Notes: a model not told the origin generated them from the letters alone. A stretch of 64,000 nucleotides of DNA from Bacillus sp. OV166 (GCF_900177675.1 NZ_FXWM01000001.1:3915001-3979000), one strand, 5' to 3'; counted from the first letter of the stretch, positions 36,308-46,063 are shown. Numbers and translations: made by a program.

Positions 36308-37267
36308 TTATTTTGATGTTAATTCTAATGACTCAAGGAATTTTCTGACTTCAACTGCCGTGTAGTTCTGGCTAGATATTTCAAAAACCACATTATCTTT
36401 TTCACCTTTAAAGTAAGAGTCTTTATTTGTTTGATATTGTGTCCAATTAACTCCAGCTAATGAAAATGATGATAGTATCTTGCTTGAATTATGATAGAAA
36501 TCCCCTAGATTGTGGGTGCTTGTAAACCCTTTTTCATACTGAAAGAAGAAAATAAACTTCGAATTATCCTCTCCATTATTCCTAGATGAATAGTGAGTCA
36601 AAACTGAATAATGTTGACCATCGTTGTCTAGCTTAACCAAAGTTGGCATCAATTCTTCCGAATCAAACTCGTGTATAAATGGTACATATTCACGAATATT
36701 AGCTAATGCTACATTTACCTCTTTTTCATCACCTTTTCCACCCAAAACTTTACTATTATCAATTTCTTCTAATGCTTCCTTACGCTCCAGCACTTGATAC
36801 CCAATGATTTTAGGTTCCAGTTTTGTTCCTCCCCAAAGCTCAACTGCAATTTTCTCGGACTCAGGAGAACTTAATATGGAATAATATTTTGTACCAGGAA
36901 TGTATAATGTAGTATCTCCTTCTTGTAAAAAGGTATAGCCTCCCGTTCTGACTACTTCCCCTAGTTGTTGATCTAATTCCTTTTCATCAATTTTACTTTG
37001 TGTTGGAATATAGTAATGTCCATTGTGAATTAAATAATCACTATAAGTATGAGAAATTTCTTCACTTTTAAACAAGTTTGCAATTCCTTGTGGAATATCG
37101 AACAACACAAGTAACAAAAGACAAGCACATAGAGGAGCAATAATAAAACCTAATTGTTTCGGACTTTTTCCTTTTTTAGGTAATAAAACGTGCTCCGTGT
37201 TAACCTGATCAGGAAAATTGTACTGATTAGCTGTTTCAAAAAATGCTTCTTTTAGTTTTCGTTCCAT
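36308..37267 (-). CDS. Anti-sigma factor, membrane-anchored
   Basis: 319 residues: an N-terminal cytosolic stretch of about 35 residues, one membrane helix (LGFIIAPLCACLLLLVLFDIP), then a large extracytoplasmic region (YLIHNGHYYIPTQSKIDEKE ... IEEIDNSKVLGGKGD). Overlaps the end of the upstream ECF sigma gene by 16 bases, the usual sigma/anti-sigma coupling. GGGGTGAGG precedes the ATG. It likely holds the sigma factor inactive until an envelope signal. Confidence 0.75.
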   Translation of the reverse strand: MERKLKEAFFETANQYNFPDQVNTEHVLLPKKGKSPKQLGFIIAPLCACLLLLVLFDIPQGIANLFKSEEISHTYSDYLIHNGHYYIPTQSKIDEKELDQQLGEVVRTGGYTFLQEGDTTLYIPGTKYYSILSSPESEKIAVELWGGTKLEPKIIGYQVLERKEALEEIDNSKVLGGKGDEKEVNVALANIREYVPFIHEFDSEELMPTLVKLDNDGQHYSVLTHYSSRNNGEDNSKFIFFFQYEKGFTSTHNLGDFYHNSSKILSSFSLAGVNWTQYQTNKDSYFKGEKDNVVFEISSQNYTAVEVRKFLESLELTSK

Positions 37268-37824
37268 AAACCCTCACCCCTTTTAGATGGAATCACATAA
37301 TTATTTTCTAGCATATTTTTTAATAACTCTCTGGATTTATAAAGTCTTGATTTGACAGTTCCTTCTCGGATACCTAAAGTGTCGGCAATTTCCCTAATAG
37401 TCATTTCTTGAAAGTAGTATAAAATTATAACGGACTGATATTTTGTTTTTAATTGCTTAACACAATTTATTATCAATTGTGATTCCTCACTTACTAGATA
37501 ATTCCTTTCGATGTTGCTGTTAGTGTCTTGAAATTGGTTATCTTTAAGTTCAAAAGTTAGGCGGTGTTTTCTATTAATTTTCAAACTACAATTAATTATA
37601 ATTCTGATAAACCACGTCTTGAATGAACCCTTGTGTGATTTATATCGCTTTAATACAGTGTTAACTTGAATTAACGCTTCCTGAACTGCATCTTCGGCTA
37701 GACTATAATCGTGTAAAAGTAAAAATGCGGTTTGGTGTGCTTGTTTAATATAAGGATTTACCAAAGAACTAAAGGCATTATTATCCCCTTTTATAGACAT
37801 TATTATTAAATCATCCTCGTTCAA
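37252..37824 (-). CDS. ECF-type RNA polymerase sigma factor
   Basis: 190 residues. Region 2 (NPYIKQAHQTAFLLLHDYSLAEDAVQEALIQV ... FKTWFIRIIINCSLKINRK) and region 4 (LKTKYQSVIILYYFQEMTIREIADTLGIREGTVKSRLYKSRELLK) are both present. TTG start behind GGAGGG. Together with the next gene it forms a two-gene cassette isolated by a terminator on its upstream side. Targets unknown. Confidence 0.9.
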   Translation of the reverse strand: MNEDDLIIMSIKGDNNAFSSLVNPYIKQAHQTAFLLLHDYSLAEDAVQEALIQVNTVLKRYKSHKGSFKTWFIRIIINCSLKINRKHRLTFELKDNQFQDTNSNIERNYLVSEESQLIINCVKQLKTKYQSVIILYYFQEMTIREIADTLGIREGTVKSRLYKSRELLKNMLENNYVIPSKRGEGLWNEN

Positions 37825-37896
37825 GTTGTTATTCCCTCCTTTATTCTGGTACTATTTATTACCACTAAACTCCAAGTTGGTTCATTTTTATTAAAA

Positions 37897-37922
37897 AAAC
37901 TTGGCAATCTTATTGCCAAGTC
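37897..37922. terminator. Bidirectional terminator
   Basis: ACTTGGCAAT/ATTGCCAAGT, a perfect 10-bp stem with a run of seven Ts on the minus strand. It stops transcription from the DUF2750 cassette before the sigma factor gene. Confidence 0.75.
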
Positions 37923-38047
37923 ATCTTTTATATTGGTAATTCACCATTTTATTTTAGCATTCCTTCTTCAACTAACCTGCTCCGTTTGCACAAAAAGAAA
38001 AGCCGCCAAAATGACAGCACCGATCTTTAACTCTTGCACCCGTTACT

Positions 38048-38413
38048 TTAATAAGCGGAATTTTTCAACTCATATTTTATACGTTCCAAAACTTCCCTTG
38101 GCTTCACATCATAACCCGTTGCCTGCTTGCCACTCCAATTAACTCCCAAATATAGTCCATCTTTTTCGAGTCCTGTTAACCATCTATTGAGGAACGCATC
38201 AAAATCAATTTCAAATGCTTGGAATCCCATAAAAGAAGGAACATTTTCAATGACTTTTTCCGCCCTTGATTTCAAAGACCAAAATGGCATCGATGTTTCA
38301 CCGTCAATATTTGTTGATGTGGGGATACCACCTTCGTCCCTGATAGTCCATACTTTGCGTTGTTCAATAATTTCTTTTATAAATGCACTCCATTGTGCCG
38401 ACGATTGAGACAA
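38048..38413 (-). CDS. DUF2750 family protein
   Basis: 121 residues. The pattern FIKEIIEQRKVWTIRDEGG, MPFWSLKSRAEKVIENVPSF and LEKDGLYLGVNWSGKQATGYDVKPREVLERI is typical of DUF2750. The family is frequent in small cassette- and immunity-type settings; function unknown. A longer relative is at 42635-43189. Confidence 0.82.
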   Translation of the reverse strand: MSQSSAQWSAFIKEIIEQRKVWTIRDEGGIPTSTNIDGETSMPFWSLKSRAEKVIENVPSFMGFQAFEIDFDAFLNRWLTGLEKDGLYLGVNWSGKQATGYDVKPREVLERIKYELKNSAY

Positions 38414-38629
38414 ACTAACACCTACTTTTTAATAAAGGTCAAGGTATTTATTCTCCATTGTTTTTACAATTCCTTCTTAAGCTAACCTGCCACTTTAGTG
38501 CAATAAGAAAAGCTGTCAAAATGACAGCTTGATCTGCAATTCTTGCACCCGTTTGTACAACAAGCATAACAAATCCATATATTCTCCCAAATAAAACATC
38601 CTTAGAGAAGTTGGTTTCTTGGGGTATTT

Positions 38630-38986
38630 TTATTTTAATCCTTCCTTTTCCATTAACTCTTTAAGAATTTCCATTTCAGAAATACTTAAAGCCTGTTTGA
38701 AAATAACAACCCAATCATCATTGGTATCAAATTCTGGATACTTCTTAGGGTTCACTTTTTTATCCCGAACAAATTCAGTCATTTTACTGAGAGTTCTCTC
38801 TATTTTCTCGTCTAAAATATACTGACGATTTTCCTTTTTAATTCTTTCAAATTCCTTGTCAAAATCATCATTATCATCATCCATCATCTTTTGAAATCGT
38901 TCAGGTGATAATCCAAGGGTAGCCGCTATCCCTTCGTCCTCTGCACCTAAAACAAACCCCTCTAGTGTCATTGCTTTTCTTTTCAT
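38630..38986 (-). CDS. Hypothetical protein, duplicated cassette family 2 copy B
   Basis: 118 residues, only a few substitutions from 24153-24509 (such as KKYPEF for KKYPDF and EKIERTL for EKIVRTL). Here the RBS region is CAGGAGAATTAG, likely the ancestral form. The downstream repeat is shared with the other copy including its unusual tgatctgcaattcttgcacc right half. Confidence 0.78.
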   Translation of the reverse strand: MKRKAMTLEGFVLGAEDEGIAATLGLSPERFQKMMDDDNDDFDKEFERIKKENRQYILDEKIERTLSKMTEFVRDKKVNPKKYPEFDTNDDWVVIFKQALSISEMEILKELMEKEGLK

Positions 38987-39168
38987 AGTTCTAATTCTCC
39001 TGTTCATTAAGAATCATTACCTGTTATTTTATCATTTTCTTGTTGAACTAACCTGCCCCGTTAGTTCAATAACAAAAAAAAGGATCGCCGCAGCAACCCT
39101 CTTCTTGAATGCACCCAGTTAGTTAAATAAGCAATTAAGCTATAAATAAATATTCTACTGTATTTATA

Positions 39169-40224
39169 TTAAGAATTATTTCTCTTTACGATAAGCTCAT
39201 TGTAATCTTGGTTTGATTTTATATCCTCAACTTTAATACCTTTATAATAATATTCTAGTATTTCCTTATAGTTCTTTTTTTCCTTTGCCATACTATTAGC
39301 TCCATATTGACTCATACCAACTCCGTGTCCATATCCCTTTGTGGTCACTTGGACATTTTCCCCAACAACTTTAAAACTAAAATCCGTGGACCTTAATCCT
39401 AAAGCATCCCTCACTTCCATACCTGTGAATTGTTTTCCGTTAATTGTAATTAAGGAAACTCGATTGCTGGAAGTTCTTTGAATACCTATCTTACTTGATA
39501 ATTTAACTCTAAGTCTTGATTCAACTTTTTTAGCAGAAAGTGTTTTCGTTTCAATAAATTTAGGAGAGTTTTTGTCCCAAGGACTAGGAACACTTCTTAA
39601 ATAGGGAAGTGATTTTGTCCAGTAATCCTCCGAATTCTCTGTATATCCATTGCTAATAGCAAAGAAAGAAGCATCAATGGGTTCTCCATTGTATGTCATT
39701 ATTAATCCTTGAGTTTCGTTAACAGCTTGAGTTATTTTCTTTATATTCTTATCATAATCGTTATTCCAAAAAGCTTTTAATTCATCCTGATTTTTATATA
39801 CTTGTTGTAGTGTGGAATCTGTAATATCAGCTCCAGACGGTAAACCACTTTTATTACCTGTTAATAGAAATTTAAAAATATAAGTCCTTGCACTTATTGC
39901 TTGTGCTTTTAATGCCTCCAATTCATAACTTGCGGGCATCTCTGAAGCTAATACACCCTTTAAATATTCCTCTAGATACATCTTTTCAATTTCCTTATTA
40001 TTCATTCTAAACACTGACACAGTAATGTTTTTTGTATCAGTTTTTGTTGGTGTAGGTGTAGGTGTAGGTGTAGGTGTAGGTGTAGGTGTAAGTTTAGATA
40101 CTTGAATATCAGAGGGAATTATTTTTTGACTTTTGGTATGCGTACCATAAGCAAGCACAATTACCGAAGGAACACAAAGTACAACAAAAAGGAATGAAAT
40201 AATTATTATATTAAATGCCTTCAT
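39169..40224 (-). CDS. spoIID: Stage II sporulation protein D (SpoIID) homologue
   Basis: 351 residues from the ATG at 40224 (GGAGG upstream). One N-terminal membrane helix, a low-complexity (Thr-Pro)n linker, then the SpoIID/LytB domain: YLEEYLKGVLASEMPASYELEALKAQAISARTY, ASFFAISNGYTENSEDYW and VTTKGYGHGVGMSQYGANSMA, the last being the catalytic-region signature of this septal peptidoglycan lytic transglycosylase. SpoIID works with SpoIIM and SpoIIP in engulfment. The gene is alone in a cassette, so it is probably an accessory paralog rather than the core gene. Confidence 0.9.
   Translation of the reverse strand: MKAFNIIIISFLFVVLCVPSVIVLAYGTHTKSQKIIPSDIQVSKLTPTPTPTPTPTPTPTKTDTKNITVSVFRMNNKEIEKMYLEEYLKGVLASEMPASYELEALKAQAISARTYIFKFLLTGNKSGLPSGADITDSTLQQVYKNQDELKAFWNNDYDKNIKKITQAVNETQGLIMTYNGEPIDASFFAISNGYTENSEDYWTKSLPYLRSVPSPWDKNSPKFIETKTLSAKKVESRLRVKLSSKIGIQRTSSNRVSLITINGKQFTGMEVRDALGLRSTDFSFKVVGENVQVTTKGYGHGVGMSQYGANSMAKEKKNYKEILEYYYKGIKVEDIKSNQDYNELIVKRNNS
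40046..40089. repeat. Hexanucleotide microsatellite in spoIID
   Basis: Tandem GGTGTA units (about seven) encode the Thr-Pro linker of the SpoIID homologue. Slippage here would change linker length in frame. Confidence 0.75.
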
Positions 40225-40387
40225 ATGTAACCTCCATTTATATTTGTATACTGATATATATATGAAGGTTGGACAAGCATTTAGAACGTTTTTACCACAA
40301 AATGGGTATAAAATTGAAACATAGCGAAATTGCTTTCTTAAACTAACCTGCACCGTTAGTGCAATAAGAAAAAGGGATCGCCCGCAC

Positions 40388-40630
40388 CTAATATTTCGAA
40401 TGGTGTATAGCTTCATTTGCCTTGTTTATTGTGTCTCTGAGTACAAATATTTGATATGAGGCTGAAAATCCTTCTCCTCCTCCATATCCACCACCAAAGC
40501 TAATAGTTTTTGTTTTATATTTAATCCCTTTATTATCAAGTCTTCCAAGCATTGTAAAATGCTTAGTAGCATCCTGGGTTGAATAAACCATTTCCCATTT
40601 AACGAATAGACTTTTAATAAATTTGAACAT
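40388..40630 (-). CDS. Small hypothetical protein, cassette family 1 copy B
   Basis: 80 residues, ATG 40630 with GGAGGG upstream. Nearly identical to 1789-2040 except for a three-residue deletion after MFK. Its upstream repeat at 40701-40722 is uninterrupted and defines the empty target site of the group II intron. Confidence 0.75.
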   Translation of the reverse strand: MFKFIKSLFVKWEMVYSTQDATKHFTMLGRLDNKGIKYKTKTISFGGGYGGGEGFSASYQIFVLRDTINKANEAIHHSKY

Positions 40631-40794
40631 AACCATTTCCCTCCATTGTGAAAATTTGGATGTACAATAATATAATATTTCTATGCTATTGCGACTCTTT
40701 CCTTCTTTCACTAACCTGCCCGTTACTTAAATAAGGAAAAAGTGATCCTTCGCTTTTGAAGTATCACACCCTGTAGTTGAAGAAGGATTTTTAT

Positions 40795-41199
40795 TTATGT
40801 AGTTAAATTCCAATGTTCTTCAGCCTTATTTAGTTGAGTCAACACCTTATCAGCAACATTTTCGTAAATGTCTCCAGACAAGTTTTCTAGGTCGTAACTA
40901 AACCATTCACCATTATTTCCTGTTAATCTCAACCTTCTATCAGGATGTAAATCGTGTGCCGTGACTTTATTTGGAAGAACTTTCTCTCCCCAGTGATGAA
41001 TAACTCCTTCTGGAGAACAAACTCCAACTTCAATTACAAAACCCCCACCATATCTGTCAAATTGAAATGTAATTAAGTCAATCTTATTTACGCTAATTCT
41101 TCGGAAATGTGGGAAAGAACCTTTAAAACCTCTTTCTCTAAGTTCAGGAACCACCACTTTTTTTAATGCAGTAACCATATTATTTTTTTCGGTTGACAT
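40795..41199 (-). CDS. DUF4304 family protein
   Basis: 134 residues. ALKKVVVPELRERGFKGSFPHFRRI and IDLITFQFDRYGGGFVIEVGVC are typical of DUF4304-annotated proteins; function unknown. GAGG lies a few bases before the ATG. Single-gene cassette. Confidence 0.78.
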   Translation of the reverse strand: MSTEKNNMVTALKKVVVPELRERGFKGSFPHFRRISVNKIDLITFQFDRYGGGFVIEVGVCSPEGVIHHWGEKVLPNKVTAHDLHPDRRLRLTGNNGEWFSYDLENLSGDIYENVADKVLTQLNKAEEHWNLTT

Positions 41200-41355
41200 T
41201 TTTCCAACTTCCTCTGTATTTATTATTTTTTCTTTTCTTTATTAAACAAACCTGCTTCGTTAGTGCAATAAGAAAAAAGAATCGCCGCAGTGATCCCCAT
41301 TTTCAACTCTTGCACTCGTTAGTTGAATAAGAATCATAGTAGATAATTAAAAATA

Positions 41356-42072
41356 TTAATGAATGTTATGTTTTTTTTCGCAATACTCAACGATATATTC
41401 ATAAATCCCTTTATTACCATTTTGAAGGTACCCTGTATCACCTTTACTTATTAATTCTTTAGCTCTATTTAAAGCATTATTGAAGCTACCACTTTGTATA
41501 TCAGCTAACATTTTTATCAGATCTTCATATAAAAAATTTGATTGTTGTAAAATGAATTCATTAAAATTATCTACGTTATCAATAGATTTAATAAATGTAT
41601 CGTAAGTATCAATAAATCCTATTACTGTTTGTCGAATATCATCTTCAATATTCTCTAAACTGTTTTCTACAATCTTAATCTCTTTGATTGTATAGATTGG
41701 AGCTACAAATGCTCCAATTGCTCTTAAACTAATAGGTTCTTTAGCATTTTCCTTCATATCAAATATTTCCCAAAATAGATCATCATAACTAAAAGGCTTT
41801 ATACTACAAGTCATACTAATAGAAATTTCATTATCATCTGTATGATTTGTTGAATAGACGCCCTCTACAAAAAATTCTCCTACTTTTTTAAATAAACAGA
41901 TCGACCTTTTTTTTAAACCAAATTCTTTAGCCAACTCTCTCATAGCCTTTTCTTGAATTTTTTCAATTTCTTTAAATAGAGCCTTTTGTTCTTTTTTCAA
42001 ATTTAAATCGCACCTTTTCTCATTTAATTTATTTGTTATCTTCTTTAAATGAAGTCTTATGTAAAATCTCAT
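41356..42072 (-). CDS. Hypothetical protein, 238 aa
   Basis: A basic, helical N-terminus (about 50 residues, LKKITNKLNEKRCDLNLKKEQKALF) and an acidic C-terminal half. No RBS is clear at the ATG at 42072, so the start may lie further in. Not recognised. Confidence 0.62.
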   Translation of the reverse strand: MRFYIRLHLKKITNKLNEKRCDLNLKKEQKALFKEIEKIQEKAMRELAKEFGLKKRSICLFKKVGEFFVEGVYSTNHTDDNEISISMTCSIKPFSYDDLFWEIFDMKENAKEPISLRAIGAFVAPIYTIKEIKIVENSLENIEDDIRQTVIGFIDTYDTFIKSIDNVDNFNEFILQQSNFLYEDLIKMLADIQSGSFNNALNRAKELISKGDTGYLQNGNKGIYEYIVEYCEKKHNIH

Positions 42073-42213
42073 ATGATCAATAATACTTTAACAAAAATTT
42101 ACATTATTATCATATGGTTTTAGTAAGAATTCTTATTGAACTATCCTGCCCGTTACTTGAATAAGAAAAAAGGCTTTACTCCTTATTGAAGAATCACCCG
42201 TTAGCTTAAAAAA

Positions 42214-42486
42214 CTATGATTTTAATTGTTTATCCAGTAAAAGTAATAGTTTTCTTTGAGCTTCCTCACTACGAATAAATTTTTTTACACGAGTGGTATT
42301 TTGTAAATAAGCTCTAACGTGTCTATTTGTAATAAATAATCTGTGATATTTCTCGTCATCGTATATCTTTTTAAACCAACCTTGTTGTTTTAAAAGTTCA
42401 ATATTATTGTCAATTTTTTTTGTATCTAAATTACCTGTGCTTACACCGATCATACTTGATAAGAAATCGGATAAAAAATCAAACAT
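42214..42486 (-). CDS. Hypothetical protein, family B (paralog at 20728)
   Basis: 90 residues sharing LDTKKIDNNIELLKQQGWFKKIYDDEKYHRLFITNRHVRAYLQ with the 20728-21009 gene. A hydrophobic N-terminus is followed by a basic body. Function unknown. Confidence 0.72.
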   Translation of the reverse strand: MFDFLSDFLSSMIGVSTGNLDTKKIDNNIELLKQQGWFKKIYDDEKYHRLFITNRHVRAYLQNTTRVKKFIRSEEAQRKLLLLLDKQLKS

Positions 42487-42634
42487 TAATAAATCCCATC
42501 CTATTTTATATATTTATTATTTATTATAGCTTAGTTTTTCATCAACTAAGCTGTCCGCTAGCTTAAAAGAAAAAAGATGCTGCCGCTGCAACACCTTGTT
42601 TAACTCAAGCACCCGTTAGTGCAATAAGAATTTA

Positions 42635-43189
42635 TTACTTTTTGAATTTTTTACTGTCTGGAAGTTTCGAATACATATCAAATAAATCCTTAACAGTTTG
42701 TTTGATGACTTCATCCCCACCCGTTCCATTTATTGCAGTATCAAGTCTTGTATAAATTATCAATAAAAGACTTTTAGCATATGATTCATCTAACTGTTTA
42801 ATTTTTTCCCTTAATTCTTCAATTTCTAACAATACTACTTCTCCTAACTCTTTATATAAGTCAAAGGGGTCTACTTCTACCCCAATTAAATTCGTATTCC
42901 AATTAACACCAACTAATAAATCGTCTGCATTCATTTTGTAAAGCCAATTAATAAATTTATCTAACGGTATGGATGTCGGTTTATAATGCATCCATTCTTC
43001 AACTGCAAATTGTTGTGCATATGCTTCATCCGACCAAAAAAGCATAACTCCCGTATCTTTATTATCTTTCGATTCGCAAATACACCATCCATCTTCACTC
43101 TTTAATCCCCAAATTGTCTTACTTCCCGAAACACTTTTTATAAAGTTTTCATATCGTCTCTTAGAATTTATAGTCAAGTCGAACTCCAT
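42635..43189 (-). CDS. DUF2750 family protein with C-terminal extension
   Basis: 184 residues, ATG behind AAAGGAG. The first about 105 residues fit DUF2750 (YENFIKSVSGSKTIWGLKSEDGW, DEAYAQQFAVEEWMHYKP, DDLLVGVNWNTNLIGVEVDPFDLYKEL); the rest is a coiled helical tail. The C-terminal part recurs as a fragment at 49244-49492. Confidence 0.8.
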   Translation of the reverse strand: MEFDLTINSKRRYENFIKSVSGSKTIWGLKSEDGWCICESKDNKDTGVMLFWSDEAYAQQFAVEEWMHYKPTSIPLDKFINWLYKMNADDLLVGVNWNTNLIGVEVDPFDLYKELGEVVLLEIEELREKIKQLDESYAKSLLLIIYTRLDTAINGTGGDEVIKQTVKDLFDMYSKLPDSKKFKK

Positions 43190-43352
43190 TACTAATCTCC
43201 TTTACTCGTTATTAAATCAAATAATTCTGAACGATGAACATTAATCCCTTCTTCAATTAGCCTGACCGTTAGTGGAACAACAAAAAAAGGCTACCTTACA
43301 GTCAAATATTGTTGAACTCAAGCACTCGTTAGTTGAAGAAGAACAAAGTTCT

Positions 43353-43874
43353 TCAAACTTTAGATAATATCTCGTTAATATTACTCCATTCATATACAAG
43401 CAGATTTAATTCTGTACCTGCCAATTTTATCTTTTCTGATTTAAGTAATTTAGCACCATAATACTCATAGAAATGCCGAGTTTTATTGTCTTCTAACACC
43501 TCAACAAAAACTCTATTAAAACCTAAATTTTCAAATTGAATAAAAAGTTGTTTCAATAGTTGTTTTCCAATCCCTTTTCCTTGATATTCTTCAAGTAGAT
43601 AAATAGATGTTAAGTCACCCGAATTATGGACATTATTACTTTCTCTTTTTCCGCAATCTGCAAATCCTACAATTTCTCCATTATTATTTACTGCAACAAA
43701 AACATAATTCCCCTCTTTAGAGATATTATGATTCCACAAGGCAGTTCTTTGGTCGTAAGATAATTTCTCCAAAAACTCATCTGGGATAATGTTTCTATAT
43801 GTAGTTTTCCAACTATCAACGTGTACTTTTGCGATACCTTTTGCATCCGATAAAATCGCATTTCTTATGTGCAT
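43353..43874 (-). CDS. GNAT family N-acetyltransferase
   Basis: 173 residues: IRNAILSDAKGIAKVHVDSWKTTYRNIIPDEFL, then the acetyl-CoA motif YQGKGIGKQLLKQL and FVEVLEDNKTRHFYEYYGAK. Complete GNAT domain; substrate unknown. GAGGTG precedes the ATG. Confidence 0.87.
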   Translation of the reverse strand: MHIRNAILSDAKGIAKVHVDSWKTTYRNIIPDEFLEKLSYDQRTALWNHNISKEGNYVFVAVNNNGEIVGFADCGKRESNNVHNSGDLTSIYLLEEYQGKGIGKQLLKQLFIQFENLGFNRVFVEVLEDNKTRHFYEYYGAKLLKSEKIKLAGTELNLLVYEWSNINEILSKV

Positions 43875-43936
43875 TTAGTCCACCTCTTATCAAAAGTTAA
43901 ATATATATTCTATTTACCTTTCCAATAGTCCTCCCT

Positions 43937-44235
43937 CTTATTGAACTAAACTGCTTCGTTAGTTCAATAAAAAAACTAAGAAACTATGGCCTTAAAAAAG
44001 TCACCCTATTCGTTTGGGTGACTAGCAAAAAACATATTAGCTACCACTGGATTAAAATAAGTTGATAACGTCTTGTAATGTTTATTAATAATATCTCTCC
44101 TGATACCTCATAAAGGCTTGCATTAATGCTATCCGTAAGTTTTCTGTAATGTACAACTTAGTAATAAAAGCTGTCCTGATGGACAGTTTTTAATTCATAA
44201 CTCCTACCACCCCGAAATATCAACATCAATTAAAT
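43937..44235. other. Non-coding stretch with three hairpins
   Basis: A short C/D site (43937-43970), a GTCACCC/GGGTGAC hairpin at 44000-44022 and an AGCTGTCC/GGACAGTT hairpin with T-run at 44168-44191. The last two are probably terminators after the anti-sigma gene (minus strand). I see no coding region. Confidence 0.6.
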
Positions 44236-45540
44236 TTAGGGAAGTGTTACATTGAAACTATCATATATTATAGGTTTTGGGAATTTTCGAGTCACAATCT
44301 TTATATTTTCGTTAGGACTTATCGCATCAAACTCTTGTTTATAATAGTTGCCCTTAACTTTTTCAGCATATGGCTTTTGATTAATTGTAAGGTCTTTTCC
44401 ATTTTCACTTTCCAACCATAGACGATTATTTGAAACAAAGTCATAGGGAATTTCACTTTCCACTTTAAAATAAACAACTGCTTTATCTTCCTTGTAATCA
44501 ATATCTGTGACCACTATTTTACCTTTATCCCCTTGATTTAAGGTAATAGGAAGGTTATCTTCAGTTACTGATTTCGATATTTTAGGTGGTAGACCATTTG
44601 TTTCTGCCTCAACATAGGGGATGATTAATACATTTTTGACTCCTTTTTTTAATGGAGTATACAGAAATTTATATTCCATTTTTTCTTTTCCATTAACACT
44701 ATTTCCGCCACCAGAACCTGATAAAGTGGTTAATGCTTCTCCAGTATCGTCAATGACATTAAAATTCAAATGTAAATCCTTTTGATTAGAAAGTTTTATA
44801 GTATCAATTGATAAGGCTGTTCCTGCCGGTCCTGAACTAACTGTTTTAAGAATAACTTCTTCACCTTCAATTATTTTAGTTTCCATAGGTCGAACAATTG
44901 TTACATCGCTAGCAAGTTTTACTGGAAACTCAAATTCCCATTTCCCTTTAACTAGTCCCACACTTGAAAAAGAAAGTTTCATCATAAAGCTTTCTGGTAA
45001 ATCTTCTGTTGGTGTAATATTTATAGTCCCTGCATATTTTTGCAAGGAAATGAAGTTGCCTGATGAGCCGGAACTAAAGTTTATATCCTTGCCGTTTATT
45101 TCAATATCTGGACGTTCAACTTCTCCTAAAGGTAAAAATGACTCTTGTGTAAAACCTAGTGAAAGGCGAGTTCCATCGTAGTAAACTTCTTTCATAATTA
45201 AGGTAATTCCTTTATTTTTTACTGTTTGATTTATGTCAGTGGATAACCCCTTCATACTTGCCGTTTGAAGACCTTCATCGCCAGCAAAAGAGAAGACACT
45301 GCCAATCAATGGAATTTGAGAAACTACTCTTGCCATTGTAGGAGAAACAAATGCGGACCCTAGAAAAAGTCCAAATGCTAGAATAGCAGCACTTAAAGAA
45401 TAAAAGACTTTTCTTTTCTTCTTTTTTCTTTTAGGTAAAAATTTTTCATTAATCGTTTGCTCTATAATAAGGTCAAGTTTCTCGAAAGGAACTGGAATCC
45501 TTTCCATTTCTTCTTTTAATTGAGGAAAACGTTCATCCAT
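44236..45540 (-). CDS. DUF4179 domain anti-sigma factor
   Basis: About 434 residues: an N-terminal cytosolic part (about 45 residues), one membrane helix (VFYSLSAAILAFGLFLGSAFVSP), then a DUF4179 region (MARVVSQIPLIGSVFSFAGDEGLQ ... GITLIMKEVYYDGTRLSLGF) and beta-rich extracytoplasmic domains. It overlaps the upstream sigma gene by a few bases. GGGAGG lies 7-8 bases before the ATG. It probably restrains the sigma factor until an envelope signal. Confidence 0.85.
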   Translation of the reverse strand: MDERFPQLKEEMERIPVPFEKLDLIIEQTINEKFLPKRKKKKRKVFYSLSAAILAFGLFLGSAFVSPTMARVVSQIPLIGSVFSFAGDEGLQTASMKGLSTDINQTVKNKGITLIMKEVYYDGTRLSLGFTQESFLPLGEVERPDIEINGKDINFSSGSSGNFISLQKYAGTINITPTEDLPESFMMKLSFSSVGLVKGKWEFEFPVKLASDVTIVRPMETKIIEGEEVILKTVSSGPAGTALSIDTIKLSNQKDLHLNFNVIDDTGEALTTLSGSGGGNSVNGKEKMEYKFLYTPLKKGVKNVLIIPYVEAETNGLPPKISKSVTEDNLPITLNQGDKGKIVVTDIDYKEDKAVVYFKVESEIPYDFVSNNRLWLESENGKDLTINQKPYAEKVKGNYYKQEFDAISPNENIKIVTRKFPKPIIYDSFNVTLP

Positions 45541-46063
45541 TAACAATACCTCCCACCTTTACTTTTAATTTTTTTAGAGCACGATGAATAGTTGATTTGA
45601 CGGATCCTTCAGGAATATCAAGAACAACTGCAATTTGATTTACTGAATAATCCCTGTAATATCGTAAAATTAATGCTGATTTTTCCTTCTCATCTAAGTA
45701 ATCAATAGCCTTAAGTAAATCCATTCTATCTTCTATATTTTCTGAAGGGGATGATTCATTTGTTTTTAAGTATTCTAACTCCATAGGGATGCTTCGGTTC
45801 TTCTTTCGTAAAAAATCCTTTGCATTATTGATAAGAATACGTGTTATCCAGGTTGAAAAATATTTATCTTCTTTAAGATTCTGAATAGAAGATAGAGCTT
45901 TATATAGTGTCTCCTGAAAAATATCTAACGCATCATCCTCATTTTTAGAATACAGATAAGCAATTTTAAATAACTTAATCTTTTCACGATCAATCAACTC
46001 CTGAAAGGCCTTCGTGTCTCCACTTTTGGCTTTCTTAACGATATTTTTCTTCAACAATTGCAT
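45533..46063 (-). CDS. ECF-type RNA polymerase sigma factor
   Basis: 176 residues from the ATG at 46063 (GGAGGTGG upstream). Region 2: LYSKNEDDALDIFQETLYKALSSIQNLKEDKYFSTWITRILINNAKDFLRK; region 4: LDEKEKSALILRYYRDYSVNQIAVVLDIPEGSVKSTIHRALKKLK. Together with the DUF4179 gene it forms a two-gene unit, like the SigV/RsiV-type pairs of Bacillus. Confidence 0.9.
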   Translation of the reverse strand: MQLLKKNIVKKAKSGDTKAFQELIDREKIKLFKIAYLYSKNEDDALDIFQETLYKALSSIQNLKEDKYFSTWITRILINNAKDFLRKKNRSIPMELEYLKTNESSPSENIEDRMDLLKAIDYLDEKEKSALILRYYRDYSVNQIAVVLDIPEGSVKSTIHRALKKLKVKVGGIVNG

